Assembly: GCF_030015065.1 (NCBI RefSeq)
Contig: NZ_JAIVFN010000003.1
Coordinates: forward strand, 1 to 64,000
Length of the DNA: 64,000 bases
Direction of reading: 5' to 3'
Source of the DNA: Xanthobacter autotrophicus
GTDB taxonomy: Bacteria; Pseudomonadota; Alphaproteobacteria; Rhizobiales; Xanthobacteraceae
The translations under genes and the position numbers were made by a program. The notes beneath the pieces were generated by a model. The model had not been told where the DNA came from, searched no databases, and saw only the letters and a list, made by a program, of their open reading frames with translations. Below are positions 42,697 to 50,914 of the stretch, one piece after another. Positions within the stretch are counted from its first letter, which is position 1. Each line of letters begins with the position of its first letter.

Positions 42697-42791
42697 TAAA
42701 CAAGAACCAGCCGGGAGGGACGTCCGCGTCCCGAAAAATCGCCGCCAGATCCGACGCCCTTCCGGGCGAACGCATCCATGCGGCAGGACAC

Positions 42792-42849
42792 AAGAGCACG
42801 CTTTGATCGGATTGCCCCGCAATGTGATCGGCAAAACGTTCTCTTTCAT
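42792..42849. repeat. Dispersed palindromic repeat, copy E (inverted, diverged)
   Basis: Read on the minus strand it runs from ATGAAAGAGAACGTTTTGCC through a GATCACATTGCGGGGCAAT core to AAAGCGTGCTCTT. The order matches the consensus; the inner stem has several changes but can still pair. It lies 74 bp before the permease start. Confidence 0.7.
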
Positions 42850-42869
42850 AACGTCAGAGCCGGTTTCAC

Positions 42870-42893
42870 CGTTCAGGCCCGACACCCTGAACG
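42870..42893. promoter_or_regulatory. Leader hairpin before the permease gene
   Basis: Arms CGTTCAGG and CCTGAACG pair perfectly around eight bases, 30 bp before the GTG start at 42923. There is no T-run. It could affect translation or mRNA stability of the transporter message. Confidence 0.35.
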
Positions 42894-42922
42894 CAGCCGG
42901 CCGAAGGGGGAGACACGCATCC

Positions 42923-43963
42923 GTGGACAGCACGATTCTGCTTTTCCTGCTGCAGGACGGTATCACGAACGGAGCGGTCTACGCTTTGCTCGGCATCGCC
43001 ATCGTCCTCATCTTCGCGGTCACCCGCGTCATCTTCATTCCCCAGGGCGAGCTGGTCGCCTTCGGCGCGCTCACCTATGCGCTTCTGGAGGCGGGGCGGC
43101 TGCCGGGCACGGTGTGGCTCACCGCGGCCTTCGGCGCCCTCGCCTTCGCCTTCGATCTCGCCGCATCGCTTAGCACCGGGATCGATGCGAGGAAACTCGC
43201 CCGCAGCGCCGGCTTCAACCTCGCCCTGCCGGCGGCCCTCCTCGCCGTCACCCATGAAGTGGCGGGGGCCGGCTTCGGGCCCGGCGTGCACATCCTCGTC
43301 ACCCTCGCCCTCGTCACGCCGCTCGGCCCCTACATCTACCGGGTGGCGTTCCAGCCCATCGCCTCGGCCTCCATCCTGGCCCTGCTCATCACCGCCGTGG
43401 GCGTGCATCTCGCTTTGGTCGGGCTCGGGCTCGTCTTCTTCGGCGCGGAGGGGGTGCGGGCGCCGAGCCTGTCGGAGCTGACGCTGGAGCTCGGCCCCCT
43501 GCTGGTGAGCGGGCAGAGCCTCGTGATCTACGCCGTGACGCTGCTCGCCATCGGCGCGCTCTGGTTCTTCTTCGAGCGCGCCTTGTGGGGCAAGGCGCTG
43601 AAGGCCACCGCGGTCAACCGCCTCGGCGCGCGGCTGGTGGGCATCCGCACCACCTTCGCCGGCGCCCTCGCCTTCGGCCTCGCCGCGCTCGTGGGCGCGC
43701 TCTCGGGCATCCTGATCGCGCCGGTGACCACCATCTATTACGACACCGGCTTCCTCATCGGGCTCAAGGGGTTCGTCGCCGCCATCGTGGGCGCGCTGGC
43801 GAGCTATCCACTCACCGCCGTCGCCGCCCTCGCGGTGGGGATCGTCGAGGCCTTCTCCTCCTTCGTCGCCTCGGACCTGAAGGAGGTCATCGTCTTCATG
43901 CTGATCATCCCGGTGCTGGTGTGGCGCTCCCTCACCCAGCCCCACGTGGAAGAGGAGGACTGA
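42923..43963 (+). CDS. Liv-type ABC importer permease (LivH-like)
   Basis: 346-residue integral membrane protein. DGITNGAVYALLGIAIVLIFAVTRVIF and the following IPQGELVAFGAL replace the usual NFAHG motif in the manner of aromatic-acid Liv systems. An additional hydrophobic segment (about residues 58-115) makes it longer than typical LivH. The GTG at 42923, behind AGGGGGAG, puts the first membrane helix at the N-terminus; the upstream open frame is repeat-derived. It is the first gene of a four-gene operon. Confidence 0.88.
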   Translation: MDSTILLFLLQDGITNGAVYALLGIAIVLIFAVTRVIFIPQGELVAFGALTYALLEAGRLPGTVWLTAAFGALAFAFDLAASLSTGIDARKLARSAGFNLALPAALLAVTHEVAGAGFGPGVHILVTLALVTPLGPYIYRVAFQPIASASILALLITAVGVHLALVGLGLVFFGAEGVRAPSLSELTLELGPLLVSGQSLVIYAVTLLAIGALWFFFERALWGKALKATAVNRLGARLVGIRTTFAGALAFGLAALVGALSGILIAPVTTIYYDTGFLIGLKGFVAAIVGALASYPLTAVAALAVGIVEAFSSFVASDLKEVIVFMLIIPVLVWRSLTQPHVEEED

Positions 43964-43967
43964 GCCC

Positions 43968-45875
43968 GTGACACCCCCTCCCGCCGCGACCCATGCCCAA
44001 CCCCTCCGCTCCGAGGCGCCGATGACCGCACGCTCCGAAGCCGCCCTGCCTCCGGCCGCCGCCGGCGAGCCGCAGACCCGCAACCGCGGCCGGCTGAAGC
44101 TGCCGCCGCTCGAACCCCGCATCGCCATCGCCGTGTTCGCGGCGGCGATGGCGGCATTGCCACTCATCCCCGGCGTGCCGGTCTTCGCCATCACCCTCAT
44201 CGGCAATATCGGCCTTGCCGCGCTGGTCGCCCTCGGGCTCGTCCTGCTCACCGGCGTGGGCGGCATGACCTCGTTCGGACAGGCCGCCTTCTGCGGCTTC
44301 GGCGCCTACACCACGGCGGTGCTCTCCACCACCTACGGCTGGTCGCCCTGGGCCACACTGCCGGTGGCCCTGCTGGTATCCGGCAGCGCCGCGGTGGTGC
44401 TCGGCCTTCTCACGGTGCGCCTGTCAGGACATTTCCTGCCGCTCGGCACCCTGGCCTGGGGCATCAGCCTCTATTACCTGTTCGGCACCCTCGACATCCT
44501 CGGCCGCCACGACGGCATTTCCGGCATCCCGCCCTTCTCCATCGCCGGCCATGACCTGATCGACCCGCGCACGGTGCACTACCTCATCTGGGGCCTGGTG
44601 ATCGGCGCGGCGATTCTCACCATGCACCTGCTCGACAGCCGCGTGGGCCGCGCCATACGGGCGTTGCGGCGCGGACAGCTGGCGGGCGAATCCTTCGGCA
44701 TCGACGCGGCGCGCATGAAGCTCATTGTCTTTGTTTATGCCGCGCTCCTTGCCGGCCTCTCCGGCTGGCTCTACGCCCACGTGACGCGCACCGTCACCCA
44801 GACCCCGTTCGGCATCAATGCCGGCATCGAATACCTGTTCATGGCGGTGCTGGGCGGCGCCGGGCAAATTTTCGGCGCGGTGGTGGGCGCGGGCCTCGTC
44901 ACCGTGCTGAAGGAGGCGCTCCAGCGCGTGCTGCCGCAGGTCTTCGGCCATGGCGTTCAGCTGGAGGCCGTGGTGTTCGGCATCCTGCTGGTGGGGCTGC
45001 TGCAGGTGGCGCGGGAAGGCGTGTGGCCCCACATCGCCGCTTTGTGGCCGGCACGCGGGCGGCCCGTGCCCCCCGACGCGCCGGCCCTGGCGCGGCGCTC
45101 CGCCTCCGCGGCACCAGCGGAGAAGCTGCTGGCGCTCGACGGCGCGGTGAAGAAATATGGCGGCCTCACCGCCGTGAACGCCGTATCCTTCGCCGTTGGG
45201 CGCGGCGAGATCGTCGCCCTGATCGGACCGAACGGCGCCGGCAAGAGCACCACCTTCAACCTCATCACCGGCGTCACCCGCCTCACCACCGGCGCGGTGC
45301 GCTTCGAGGGCATGGACATCGCCGGAGCCCCGCCGCAGGAGATCGCGCGGCTCGGCATCGCCCGGACCTTCCAGCACGTGAAGCTCAATCCCGAGATGAG
45401 CGTGCTCGAAAACGTCGCGCTGGGCGCCCACCTGCGCGGCCATGCCGGCGTCCTCTCCTCCATGCTCCGCCTCGACCGGCGCGACGAGGCCCGCCTTCTG
45501 GCGGAAGCGCGCCGGCAGATCGAGCGCGTGGGCCTCGCCGAGCACATGCTGAAGCCCGCCGGCAGCCTTGCCCTGGGCCAGCAGCGGGTGGTGGAGATCG
45601 CCCGGGCGCTGGCCCTCGACCCGGTGCTGCTGCTCCTCGACGAGCCCGCCGCCGGCCTGCGCCACAAGGAGAAGGAGGCGCTCGCCGCGCTGCTGCGCAG
45701 CCTGCGCGCCCAGGGCATGAGCGTGCTGCTGGTGGAGCACGACATGGGCTTCGTGATGGGGCTGACCGACCACATCGTGGTGCTCGACTTCGGCACCAAG
45801 ATCGCCGAGGGCCCGCCCGCGGCCATCAAGACCAACCCCCAGGTCCTCGAAGCCTATCTCGGAGGTGTGGCATGA
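43968..45875 (+). CDS. LivM-LivG fusion: ABC importer permease with C-terminal ATPase
   Basis: 635 residues. The N-terminal half (about 50-360) is a LivM-type permease with LVALGLVLLTGVGGMTSFGQ and an EAA-like loop (ALRRGQLAGESFGID). The C-terminal part (about 385-635) is a LivG-type ATPase with Walker A GPNGAGKST, Q-loop ARTFQ and Walker B LLLLDEP. Permease-ATPase fusions of this kind are known in Liv-type transporters. GTG 43968 starts four bases after the permease stop; ATG 44022 is an alternative. The stop overlaps the next start (ATGA). Confidence 0.9.
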   Translation: MTPPPAATHAQPLRSEAPMTARSEAALPPAAAGEPQTRNRGRLKLPPLEPRIAIAVFAAAMAALPLIPGVPVFAITLIGNIGLAALVALGLVLLTGVGGMTSFGQAAFCGFGAYTTAVLSTTYGWSPWATLPVALLVSGSAAVVLGLLTVRLSGHFLPLGTLAWGISLYYLFGTLDILGRHDGISGIPPFSIAGHDLIDPRTVHYLIWGLVIGAAILTMHLLDSRVGRAIRALRRGQLAGESFGIDAARMKLIVFVYAALLAGLSGWLYAHVTRTVTQTPFGINAGIEYLFMAVLGGAGQIFGAVVGAGLVTVLKEALQRVLPQVFGHGVQLEAVVFGILLVGLLQVAREGVWPHIAALWPARGRPVPPDAPALARRSASAAPAEKLLALDGAVKKYGGLTAVNAVSFAVGRGEIVALIGPNGAGKSTTFNLITGVTRLTTGAVRFEGMDIAGAPPQEIARLGIARTFQHVKLNPEMSVLENVALGAHLRGHAGVLSSMLRLDRRDEARLLAEARRQIERVGLAEHMLKPAGSLALGQQRVVEIARALALDPVLLLLDEPAAGLRHKEKEALAALLRSLRAQGMSVLLVEHDMGFVMGLTDHIVVLDFGTKIAEGPPAAIKTNPQVLEAYLGGVA

Positions 45876-46624
45876 GCGTCGAGCCCGGCATCCGCCCCGA
45901 CGCCGTGGAAGCCACGGTGCTTCTCGACATCGCAAGCGCCTCCATCGCCTACGGCAAGGTGCGCGCGGTGGAGGGCGCCTCCCTGCGCGTCGGCGCGGGC
46001 GAGATCGTCACCGTCATCGGCGCCAACGGGGCCGGCAAGTCCACCCTGCTGAACGCCGCCATGGGGGCGCTGCCGCTCGCGGCCGGCGCCATGACCTTCC
46101 TCGGCCGCGACGTGAGCCGGCTGGCCGTGGAGGAGCGCGTCGCCCTCGGCCTCAGCCTCGTGCCCGAGCGGCGCGAACTGTTCTCCACCATGAGCGTGGA
46201 GGATAACCTCGTGCTGGGCGGCTTCCGCGTTGCCCGCGCCGTGGCCCGCGACACCCTCGCCGAAGTCTATGACCGCTTCCCCCGTCTCAAGGAGCGGCGG
46301 CGCCAGCTCGCCGGCACCATGTCCGGCGGCGAGCGGCAGATGCTGGCCATGGGCCGCGCCCTCATGGGCCGCCCGAAGCTGCTGATGCTCGACGAGCCCA
46401 GCCTGGGGCTGGCCCCGCGCATCGTCGCCGACATCTTCCGCATCATCGCGGACCTGCGCGCGTCCGGCGTCTCCATCCTCCTGGTGGAGCAGAATGCGCG
46501 CGCGGCGCTCGCCGCCGCCGATGTCGCCCATGTGATGGAGCTCGGCGCCGTGACCCTGTCCGGGCCCGCCGCCGTGCTCGCCCGCGATGAGCGGGTGATC
46601 GAGAGCTATCTCGGCCTCCACTGA
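45872..46624 (+). CDS. Liv-type ABC importer, ATP-binding protein (LivF-like)
   Basis: 250 residues with canonical Walker A GANGAGKST, signature MSGGERQ, Walker B LLMLDEPSLGLAP and VEQNARAAL. The true start is ATG 45872, overlapping the fusion gene stop; the longer open frame is antisense-free noise inside the fusion gene. It completes the importer with the two preceding membrane proteins and one or both binding proteins at 40561 and 48456. Confidence 0.92.
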   Translation: MSVEPGIRPDAVEATVLLDIASASIAYGKVRAVEGASLRVGAGEIVTVIGANGAGKSTLLNAAMGALPLAAGAMTFLGRDVSRLAVEERVALGLSLVPERRELFSTMSVEDNLVLGGFRVARAVARDTLAEVYDRFPRLKERRRQLAGTMSGGERQMLAMGRALMGRPKLLMLDEPSLGLAPRIVADIFRIIADLRASGVSILLVEQNARAALAAADVAHVMELGAVTLSGPAAVLARDERVIESYLGLH

Positions 46625-46651
46625 TCCTTCCAATACCCCCGCGAGGGCGCC

Positions 46652-48370
46652 ATGACCTATCGTCCGCCGATCGACGAGATCCTGTTCACGCTGACCCGGG
46701 TCGCGTCGCCGCCGGGGAGCCCGCCCCCCGTTCCGGTCGATGAGCTCGCCGCCATACTGGAGGAGGCGGGCCGCTTCTGCGCCGAGCGCATCGCCCCCCT
46801 CGACCGCACCTCCGACCTTGTGGGCGCACGCTGGGAAGACGGCCGCGTCACCACCCCACCCGGCTTCAGAGAGGCCTATGCGGACTGGATCGCCGGCGGC
46901 TGGAACGCGGTCGCCCAGCCGGAAGCCTTCGGCGGCTCCGGCCTTCCCGTGTCGGTGGGCACCGCCGCCATGGAGATGCTCACCTCGTCGTGCATGGCGC
47001 TCTCCACCTTGCCGGTGCTGTCGCAGGGAGCCGCGGACGCCATCGAGGCCCATGCCTCGGACGAGCTGAAGGCGCTCTATCTGCCCAAGCTGGTCTCGGG
47101 CGAATGGACCGGCACCATGAACCTCACCGAGCCGCAGGCGGGCTCGGACCTCGGCCTCCTGCGCACCCGCGCCGAGCCCCTGGGCGACGGGCGCTACCGC
47201 ATCACCGGCTCGAAGATCTTCATCACCTTCGGCGCCCACGACCTGGCTGAGAACATCATCCACCTGGTGCTCGCCCGCCTGCCCGACGCGCCGGCCGGAG
47301 TGAAGGGCATCTCCCTGTTCCTGGTGCCGCAGCGTTTCGTGGCGGCGGATGGGACGCTGGGGGCGGAAAACGACCTGCGCTGCGCCGGCATCGAGCACAA
47401 GCTCGGCATTCGCGGCTCGCCCACCTGCACCATGGTGTTCGGCGATGGCGGCGGCGCCATCGGCTGGCTGGTGGGGGAGGAGAACAAGGGCCTTGCCTGC
47501 ATGTTCACCATGATGAACAAGGCCCGCCTCGCCACCGGCCTCCAGGGCGTCGCCATGGCGGAGAAGGCGACGCAGAAGGCCGCCGCCTATGCGCTGGAGC
47601 GCCGGCAGGGGCGCGCGGCCGGCTTCGACGGCGCGGCGCCCATCGCCGCCCATCCGGACCTCGCGAAGACCCTTGCCCGCATGAAGGCGCTGACCGCCGC
47701 CGCCCGCTCCATCGCCTATGCCGCCGCCGCCGCCATCGACGCAGGTGATGCCGGTGATGCCCGCGCCAGCCTGCTGACGCCGGTGGTGAAGGCGTTCTGC
47801 ACCGACATCGGCTGCGAGGTGGCCTCCCTCGGCATCCAGGTCCATGGCGGCATGGGCTTCGTGGAGGAGACCGGCGCCGCCCAGCTGCTGCGCGACATCC
47901 GCATCGCGCCCATCTATGAGGGCACCAACGCCATCCAGGCCATCGACCTCGTGATGCGCAAGATTCCCCGCGAAGGCGGCAGCGAGGTGGCCCGCCTCAT
48001 CGCCGAGAGCCGGGCCGACGTGGCGCGGGCGGAGAACCGCGTCGGCCCCTCGGCGGCGATCCTGGCGGAAGCGCTCTCCGCGCTCGAAACAGCCACGGCC
48101 CATCTGCTGGCCCCCGCCATCGGCGAGGCGGCGAAGCTGCTGGCGGCGCAGACCTATCTGCGCCTGTTCGGCCTCGCTTTGGGCGGGGCGCTGCTGTCGC
48201 GCGGCGCGGCGGCGGCAGGAGACAGCAGATGGGCGAAGGAGGCCGACTGGATCCGCCTCGCCCGCATCTATGCGGAGGACATCGCCGCCGAGGCCGAGGG
48301 CCTTGCCGGACAGATCGTCTCCACCCGCCGCGATCCCGCCGACTACCGCGCCCTCGCCGGCGTCGGCTGA
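46652..48370 (+). CDS. Acyl-CoA dehydrogenase (FadE-like, C-terminal-extension type)
   Basis: 572-residue flavoprotein. N-terminal helices contain EILFTLTRV, the FAD/substrate segments MNLTEPQAGSDLGLLRT and ITGSKIFITFGAHD lie mid-protein, and the C-terminal part has the GGMGFVEETGAAQLLRDIRI and IYEGTNAIQAIDL signature. The long C-terminal domain is typical of the phenylpropanoyl/long-chain branch. It is the last gene of the transporter operon, before a strong terminator. By context it may oxidise a dihydrocinnamoyl-CoA-type thioester to the enoyl-CoA; the paralogue at 59913 belongs to the fatty-acid cluster. Confidence 0.87.
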   Translation: MTYRPPIDEILFTLTRVASPPGSPPPVPVDELAAILEEAGRFCAERIAPLDRTSDLVGARWEDGRVTTPPGFREAYADWIAGGWNAVAQPEAFGGSGLPVSVGTAAMEMLTSSCMALSTLPVLSQGAADAIEAHASDELKALYLPKLVSGEWTGTMNLTEPQAGSDLGLLRTRAEPLGDGRYRITGSKIFITFGAHDLAENIIHLVLARLPDAPAGVKGISLFLVPQRFVAADGTLGAENDLRCAGIEHKLGIRGSPTCTMVFGDGGGAIGWLVGEENKGLACMFTMMNKARLATGLQGVAMAEKATQKAAAYALERRQGRAAGFDGAAPIAAHPDLAKTLARMKALTAAARSIAYAAAAAIDAGDAGDARASLLTPVVKAFCTDIGCEVASLGIQVHGGMGFVEETGAAQLLRDIRIAPIYEGTNAIQAIDLVMRKIPREGGSEVARLIAESRADVARAENRVGPSAAILAEALSALETATAHLLAPAIGEAAKLLAAQTYLRLFGLALGGALLSRGAAAAGDSRWAKEADWIRLARIYAEDIAAEAEGLAGQIVSTRRDPADYRALAGVG

Positions 48371-48391
48371 CGCTTCCGGAACAAAAGGAAA

Positions 48392-48423
48392 GGGCTCCCG
48401 GATCGCGTCCGGGAGCCCTTTTT
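48392..48423 (+). terminator. Rho-independent terminator
   Basis: Perfect 11-bp arms GGGCTCCCGGA and TCCGGGAGCCC around a TCGCG loop, followed by five Ts (48419-48423) and preceded by an A-rich run. It ends the transporter/acyl-CoA dehydrogenase operon and, with the A-run, can act on the convergent binding-protein gene as well. Confidence 0.92.
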
Positions 48424-48455
48424 CATGGACCTTCAGGAGAGCGCGGCACCACTCC

Positions 48456-49610
48456 TCACTCGACCAGAACCCACTTGCCGTCCTTGACCGTGATCAGGAT
48501 GCGGGCCCGGTCGTCCACGCCGTAATGGTTGGCGGCGGTGTAATTGTAGACGCCCTGGCTCGCCTTCAGCTCCTTCTCGCTTTCCAGCGCATCGCGCAGG
48601 GCGGCGCGGAATTCGGGCGTGCCGGGCCGGGCGGTCTTGAGCGCCACCGGCAGCACCCGCTCCAGCAGCTGGAACACATCGTACATATGGGCGCCGAACT
48701 GGGTGACGGTGCCTTCGCCGAACTTCGCCTCATAGGCCTTGGTGTAGGCGATTCCCGGCGCCTTGGTGGGGCTTGCCTCGGGCTGCTCGGCGGCGGCCAC
48801 CACCGGGCCCGAGGTGAAGACCACCCCCTCGGCGGCCTTGCCGGCGATGCGGATGAAGTCGCGCGTCACGGCGCCGTGGGTCTGGTAGATGGGCCCCTTG
48901 TAGCCGCGCTCGCGCAATGCGATCACCGGCAGCGCGGCGGCCGTGCCGGAGGCGGCGACCAGCACTGCATCGGGCTTCTGGGCGAGGAGCTTCAGCGTCT
49001 GCCCGGCCACGGAGGTGTCGGCGCGGGCATAGCGCTCGTCGGCGACCATGGAGAGGCCGAGCGGCTCGCCGTTGGCCTTGAACTCCTTCACCCAGAGGTC
49101 GCCCCAGCTGTCGGAAAAGCCGATGAGGGCCACCCGCTTCACCTTGCGCTTCAGCATGTCCTCATAGAGGCCCTTGGCCATCAGCGGCACGGGCTGGGGC
49201 ATGGAGAAGCTCCATTTCTCCTTGCCGGGCTGGAAGGGAATGGGGCTCAGCGCGAAATGGGGCACCTGCGCCTCCGCCGCCACGTTGGCGACGGCGAGGG
49301 TGGCCGGCGTCACCGCCGAGCCGATGAGCACGTCCACCTTGTCCTCGGTGGCGAGGCGCCGGGCATTGGTGGTGGCGACCGTGGGGTCGCCCGCATCGTC
49401 GAGCGGGATGATCTCCAGCTTCAACCCGGCGATCTCCCTGGGCACCACGTCAAGGGTGTTCTTCTCCGGGATGCCGAGGGCCGCGCCCTGCCCGGTGGTG
49501 GAAATGGAGGCGCCGATGCGCACCACATCGTCCGCCGCCAGCGCCCCGGTGCCGCCGAGGGCAAGAAGCAGCGCCGCGCCTGCGAGCGGGCGCCGAAAGG
49601 CATAGGTCAT
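48456..49610 (-). CDS. Liv-type ABC importer, substrate-binding protein (CouP-like candidate)
   Basis: 384 residues with a cleavable signal peptide (to about GALA) and a Peripla_BP_6 fold starting DDVVRIGASISTTGQGAALG. The region FALSPIPFQPGKEKWSF and SDSWGDLWVKEF are typical of receptors beside aromatic CoA-ligase genes. It is the last gene of the minus-strand hydroxycinnamate unit. Rhodopseudomonas CouP, a p-coumarate-binding receptor near couAB, is the closest described arrangement I know; ligand identity here is inference. Confidence 0.88.
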   Translation of the reverse strand: MTYAFRRPLAGAALLLALGGTGALAADDVVRIGASISTTGQGAALGIPEKNTLDVVPREIAGLKLEIIPLDDAGDPTVATTNARRLATEDKVDVLIGSAVTPATLAVANVAAEAQVPHFALSPIPFQPGKEKWSFSMPQPVPLMAKGLYEDMLKRKVKRVALIGFSDSWGDLWVKEFKANGEPLGLSMVADERYARADTSVAGQTLKLLAQKPDAVLVAASGTAAALPVIALRERGYKGPIYQTHGAVTRDFIRIAGKAAEGVVFTSGPVVAAAEQPEASPTKAPGIAYTKAYEAKFGEGTVTQFGAHMYDVFQLLERVLPVALKTARPGTPEFRAALRDALESEKELKASQGVYNYTAANHYGVDDRARILITVKDGKWVLVE

Positions 49611-49690
49611 TCTCGTCTCCTCCCCTGTTTGATTGGCCCCGGCCGCCCCGCCTTTCGCGGCGGTGTTCCGGCCAAGGGATGTACCGCCGC

Positions 49691-50122
49691 TCAGCCTTCC
49701 GACAGCCGCCGGATCACCTCCTGCGGGATCGGGCGGGATTTCAGCCGCTTGGGATCGTCGGGATGCGGGCCGACCCAGACCCGGGTCTCGTAGCCCTCGA
49801 TGGCGAGCACCTCGCCCTCCGGCGCCGGCTTCAGCACCTTGTGCAGCACATCGAAGCTGGAGGTGCGGATGGCGCTGATGGTGGTCTCGATGACGATGTC
49901 GTCGCCGAAGCTCGACGGCACCATGAATTTCGCCCGCGTATCCACCATGGGGTAGCCGACGATGTCGAACTGCCGGATGAGGTCACGCTTCAGCCAGCCC
50001 GCCTTCTCGAACAAAGCGTGGGTGGAAGCATCGAACATGGCGAAGTAGCGCGGGTAGAAGACGATGTTGGCGGCATCGCAATCCCCCCATTCGATGCGCA
50101 CGGTCCGGCGGTTCACCAGCAT
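49691..50122 (-). CDS. Acyl-CoA thioesterase, 4-hydroxybenzoyl-CoA thioesterase type
   Basis: 143-residue hot-dog-fold protein. The catalytic aspartate lies in EWGDCDAANIVFYPRYFAMF, the 4-hydroxybenzoyl-CoA thioesterase pattern (D-x-D-x3-V-x-Y). ATG 50122 follows GGAGGAAGCC. It sits at the end of the ligase/thiolase/SDR gene set, so its best role is release of a hydroxybenzoate from the hydroxybenzoyl-CoA made by the thiolase. The free acid would feed PobA. Confidence 0.88.
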   Translation of the reverse strand: MLVNRRTVRIEWGDCDAANIVFYPRYFAMFDASTHALFEKAGWLKRDLIRQFDIVGYPMVDTRAKFMVPSSFGDDIVIETTISAIRTSSFDVLHKVLKPAPEGEVLAIEGYETRVWVGPHPDDPKRLKSRPIPQEVIRRLSEG

Positions 50123-50133
50123 GGCTTCCTCCT

Positions 50134-50895
50134 TCAGCGCGGCGGCAGGCGCAGCGCGCCGTCGAGGCGCACGGTCTCGCCGTTGAGGAACCTGTTCTCC
50201 ACCATGTGCACCGCAAGGGCGGCGAACTCCGACGCCTCGCCGAGGCGGGAGGGGAACGGGATGGAGGCGCCCAGCGCCCGCTGCACCTCCTCCGGAAGGG
50301 TCTTCAGCAGCGGCGTGGCGAACAGGCCGGGGGCGATCACGTTCACCCTGATGCCGAAGCCGGCGAGTTCTCGGGCGATGGGCAGCGTCATGCCGACGAT
50401 GCCGGCCTTTGACGCGGAATAGGCCGCCTGCCCCACCTGGCCCTCGAACGCCGCCACCGATGCGGTGGAGACGACGACGCCGCGCTCGCCATCCTCCAGC
50501 GGGTCGAGCGCCGTCATGGCGGCCGCGGCGAGGCGCAGCATGTTGAAGGTGCCGAGGAGATTGACCCGCACCACCTTCTCGAAATCGGCCAGGGGCTGCG
50601 GGCCATCCTTGCCCACCACGCGTTTCGCGATGCCGATCCCCGCGCAATTGACGAGGATGCGCGCCGGCCCGTGGGCCGCCGCCGCGACGGCAAGCGAGGC
50701 TTCCGCCGAGGCGGGGTCGGCCACGTCGCAGGGCGCGGCGACGCCGCCGATGGCGGATGCCACCTCTCGCGCGGCGTCGGCATTGAGGTCCAGCACCGCC
50801 ACCCTGGCGCCACGCGCCGCCAGCGCCTGCGCCGTGGCGCGGCCGAGGCCGGAGCCGCCGCCGGTGACGATGGCGGCCGTCTGTTCAAGCTTCAT
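50134..50895 (-). CDS. SDR-family 3-hydroxyacyl-CoA dehydrogenase
   Basis: 253 residues, short-chain dehydrogenase. NAD-binding TGGGSGLG lies near residue 11, NCAG near 85, and the catalytic Ser-Tyr-Lys is in STASVAAFEG and AYSASKAG. The protein resembles type II hydroxyacyl-CoA dehydrogenases (HSD17B10-like) rather than FabG. In this unit it should oxidise the 3-hydroxy-3-arylpropanoyl-CoA to the beta-keto thioester. It starts 19 bp after the thiolase gene and ends 11 bp before the thioesterase gene. Confidence 0.88.
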   Translation of the reverse strand: MKLEQTAAIVTGGGSGLGRATAQALAARGARVAVLDLNADAAREVASAIGGVAAPCDVADPASAEASLAVAAAAHGPARILVNCAGIGIAKRVVGKDGPQPLADFEKVVRVNLLGTFNMLRLAAAAMTALDPLEDGERGVVVSTASVAAFEGQVGQAAYSASKAGIVGMTLPIARELAGFGIRVNVIAPGLFATPLLKTLPEEVQRALGASIPFPSRLGEASEFAALAVHMVENRFLNGETVRLDGALRLPPR

Positions 50896-50914
50896 CTGTA
50901 GCTCCCGCGTCCGC

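Noticed and set aside
42778-43173. Short open frame starting in repeat copy E
   Set aside because: Derived from the repeat and out of frame with the permease; low-complexity product.
45854-48103. Minus-strand open frame of about 750 codons over the LivF-like and acyl-CoA dehydrogenase genes
   Set aside because: Spans two real genes on the other strand; a high-GC artefact.
50134-50895. FabG-type ketoreductase for fatty-acid synthesis
   Set aside because: Neighbouring ligase, hydratase, thiolase and thioesterase genes point to degradative 3-hydroxyacyl-CoA oxidation.
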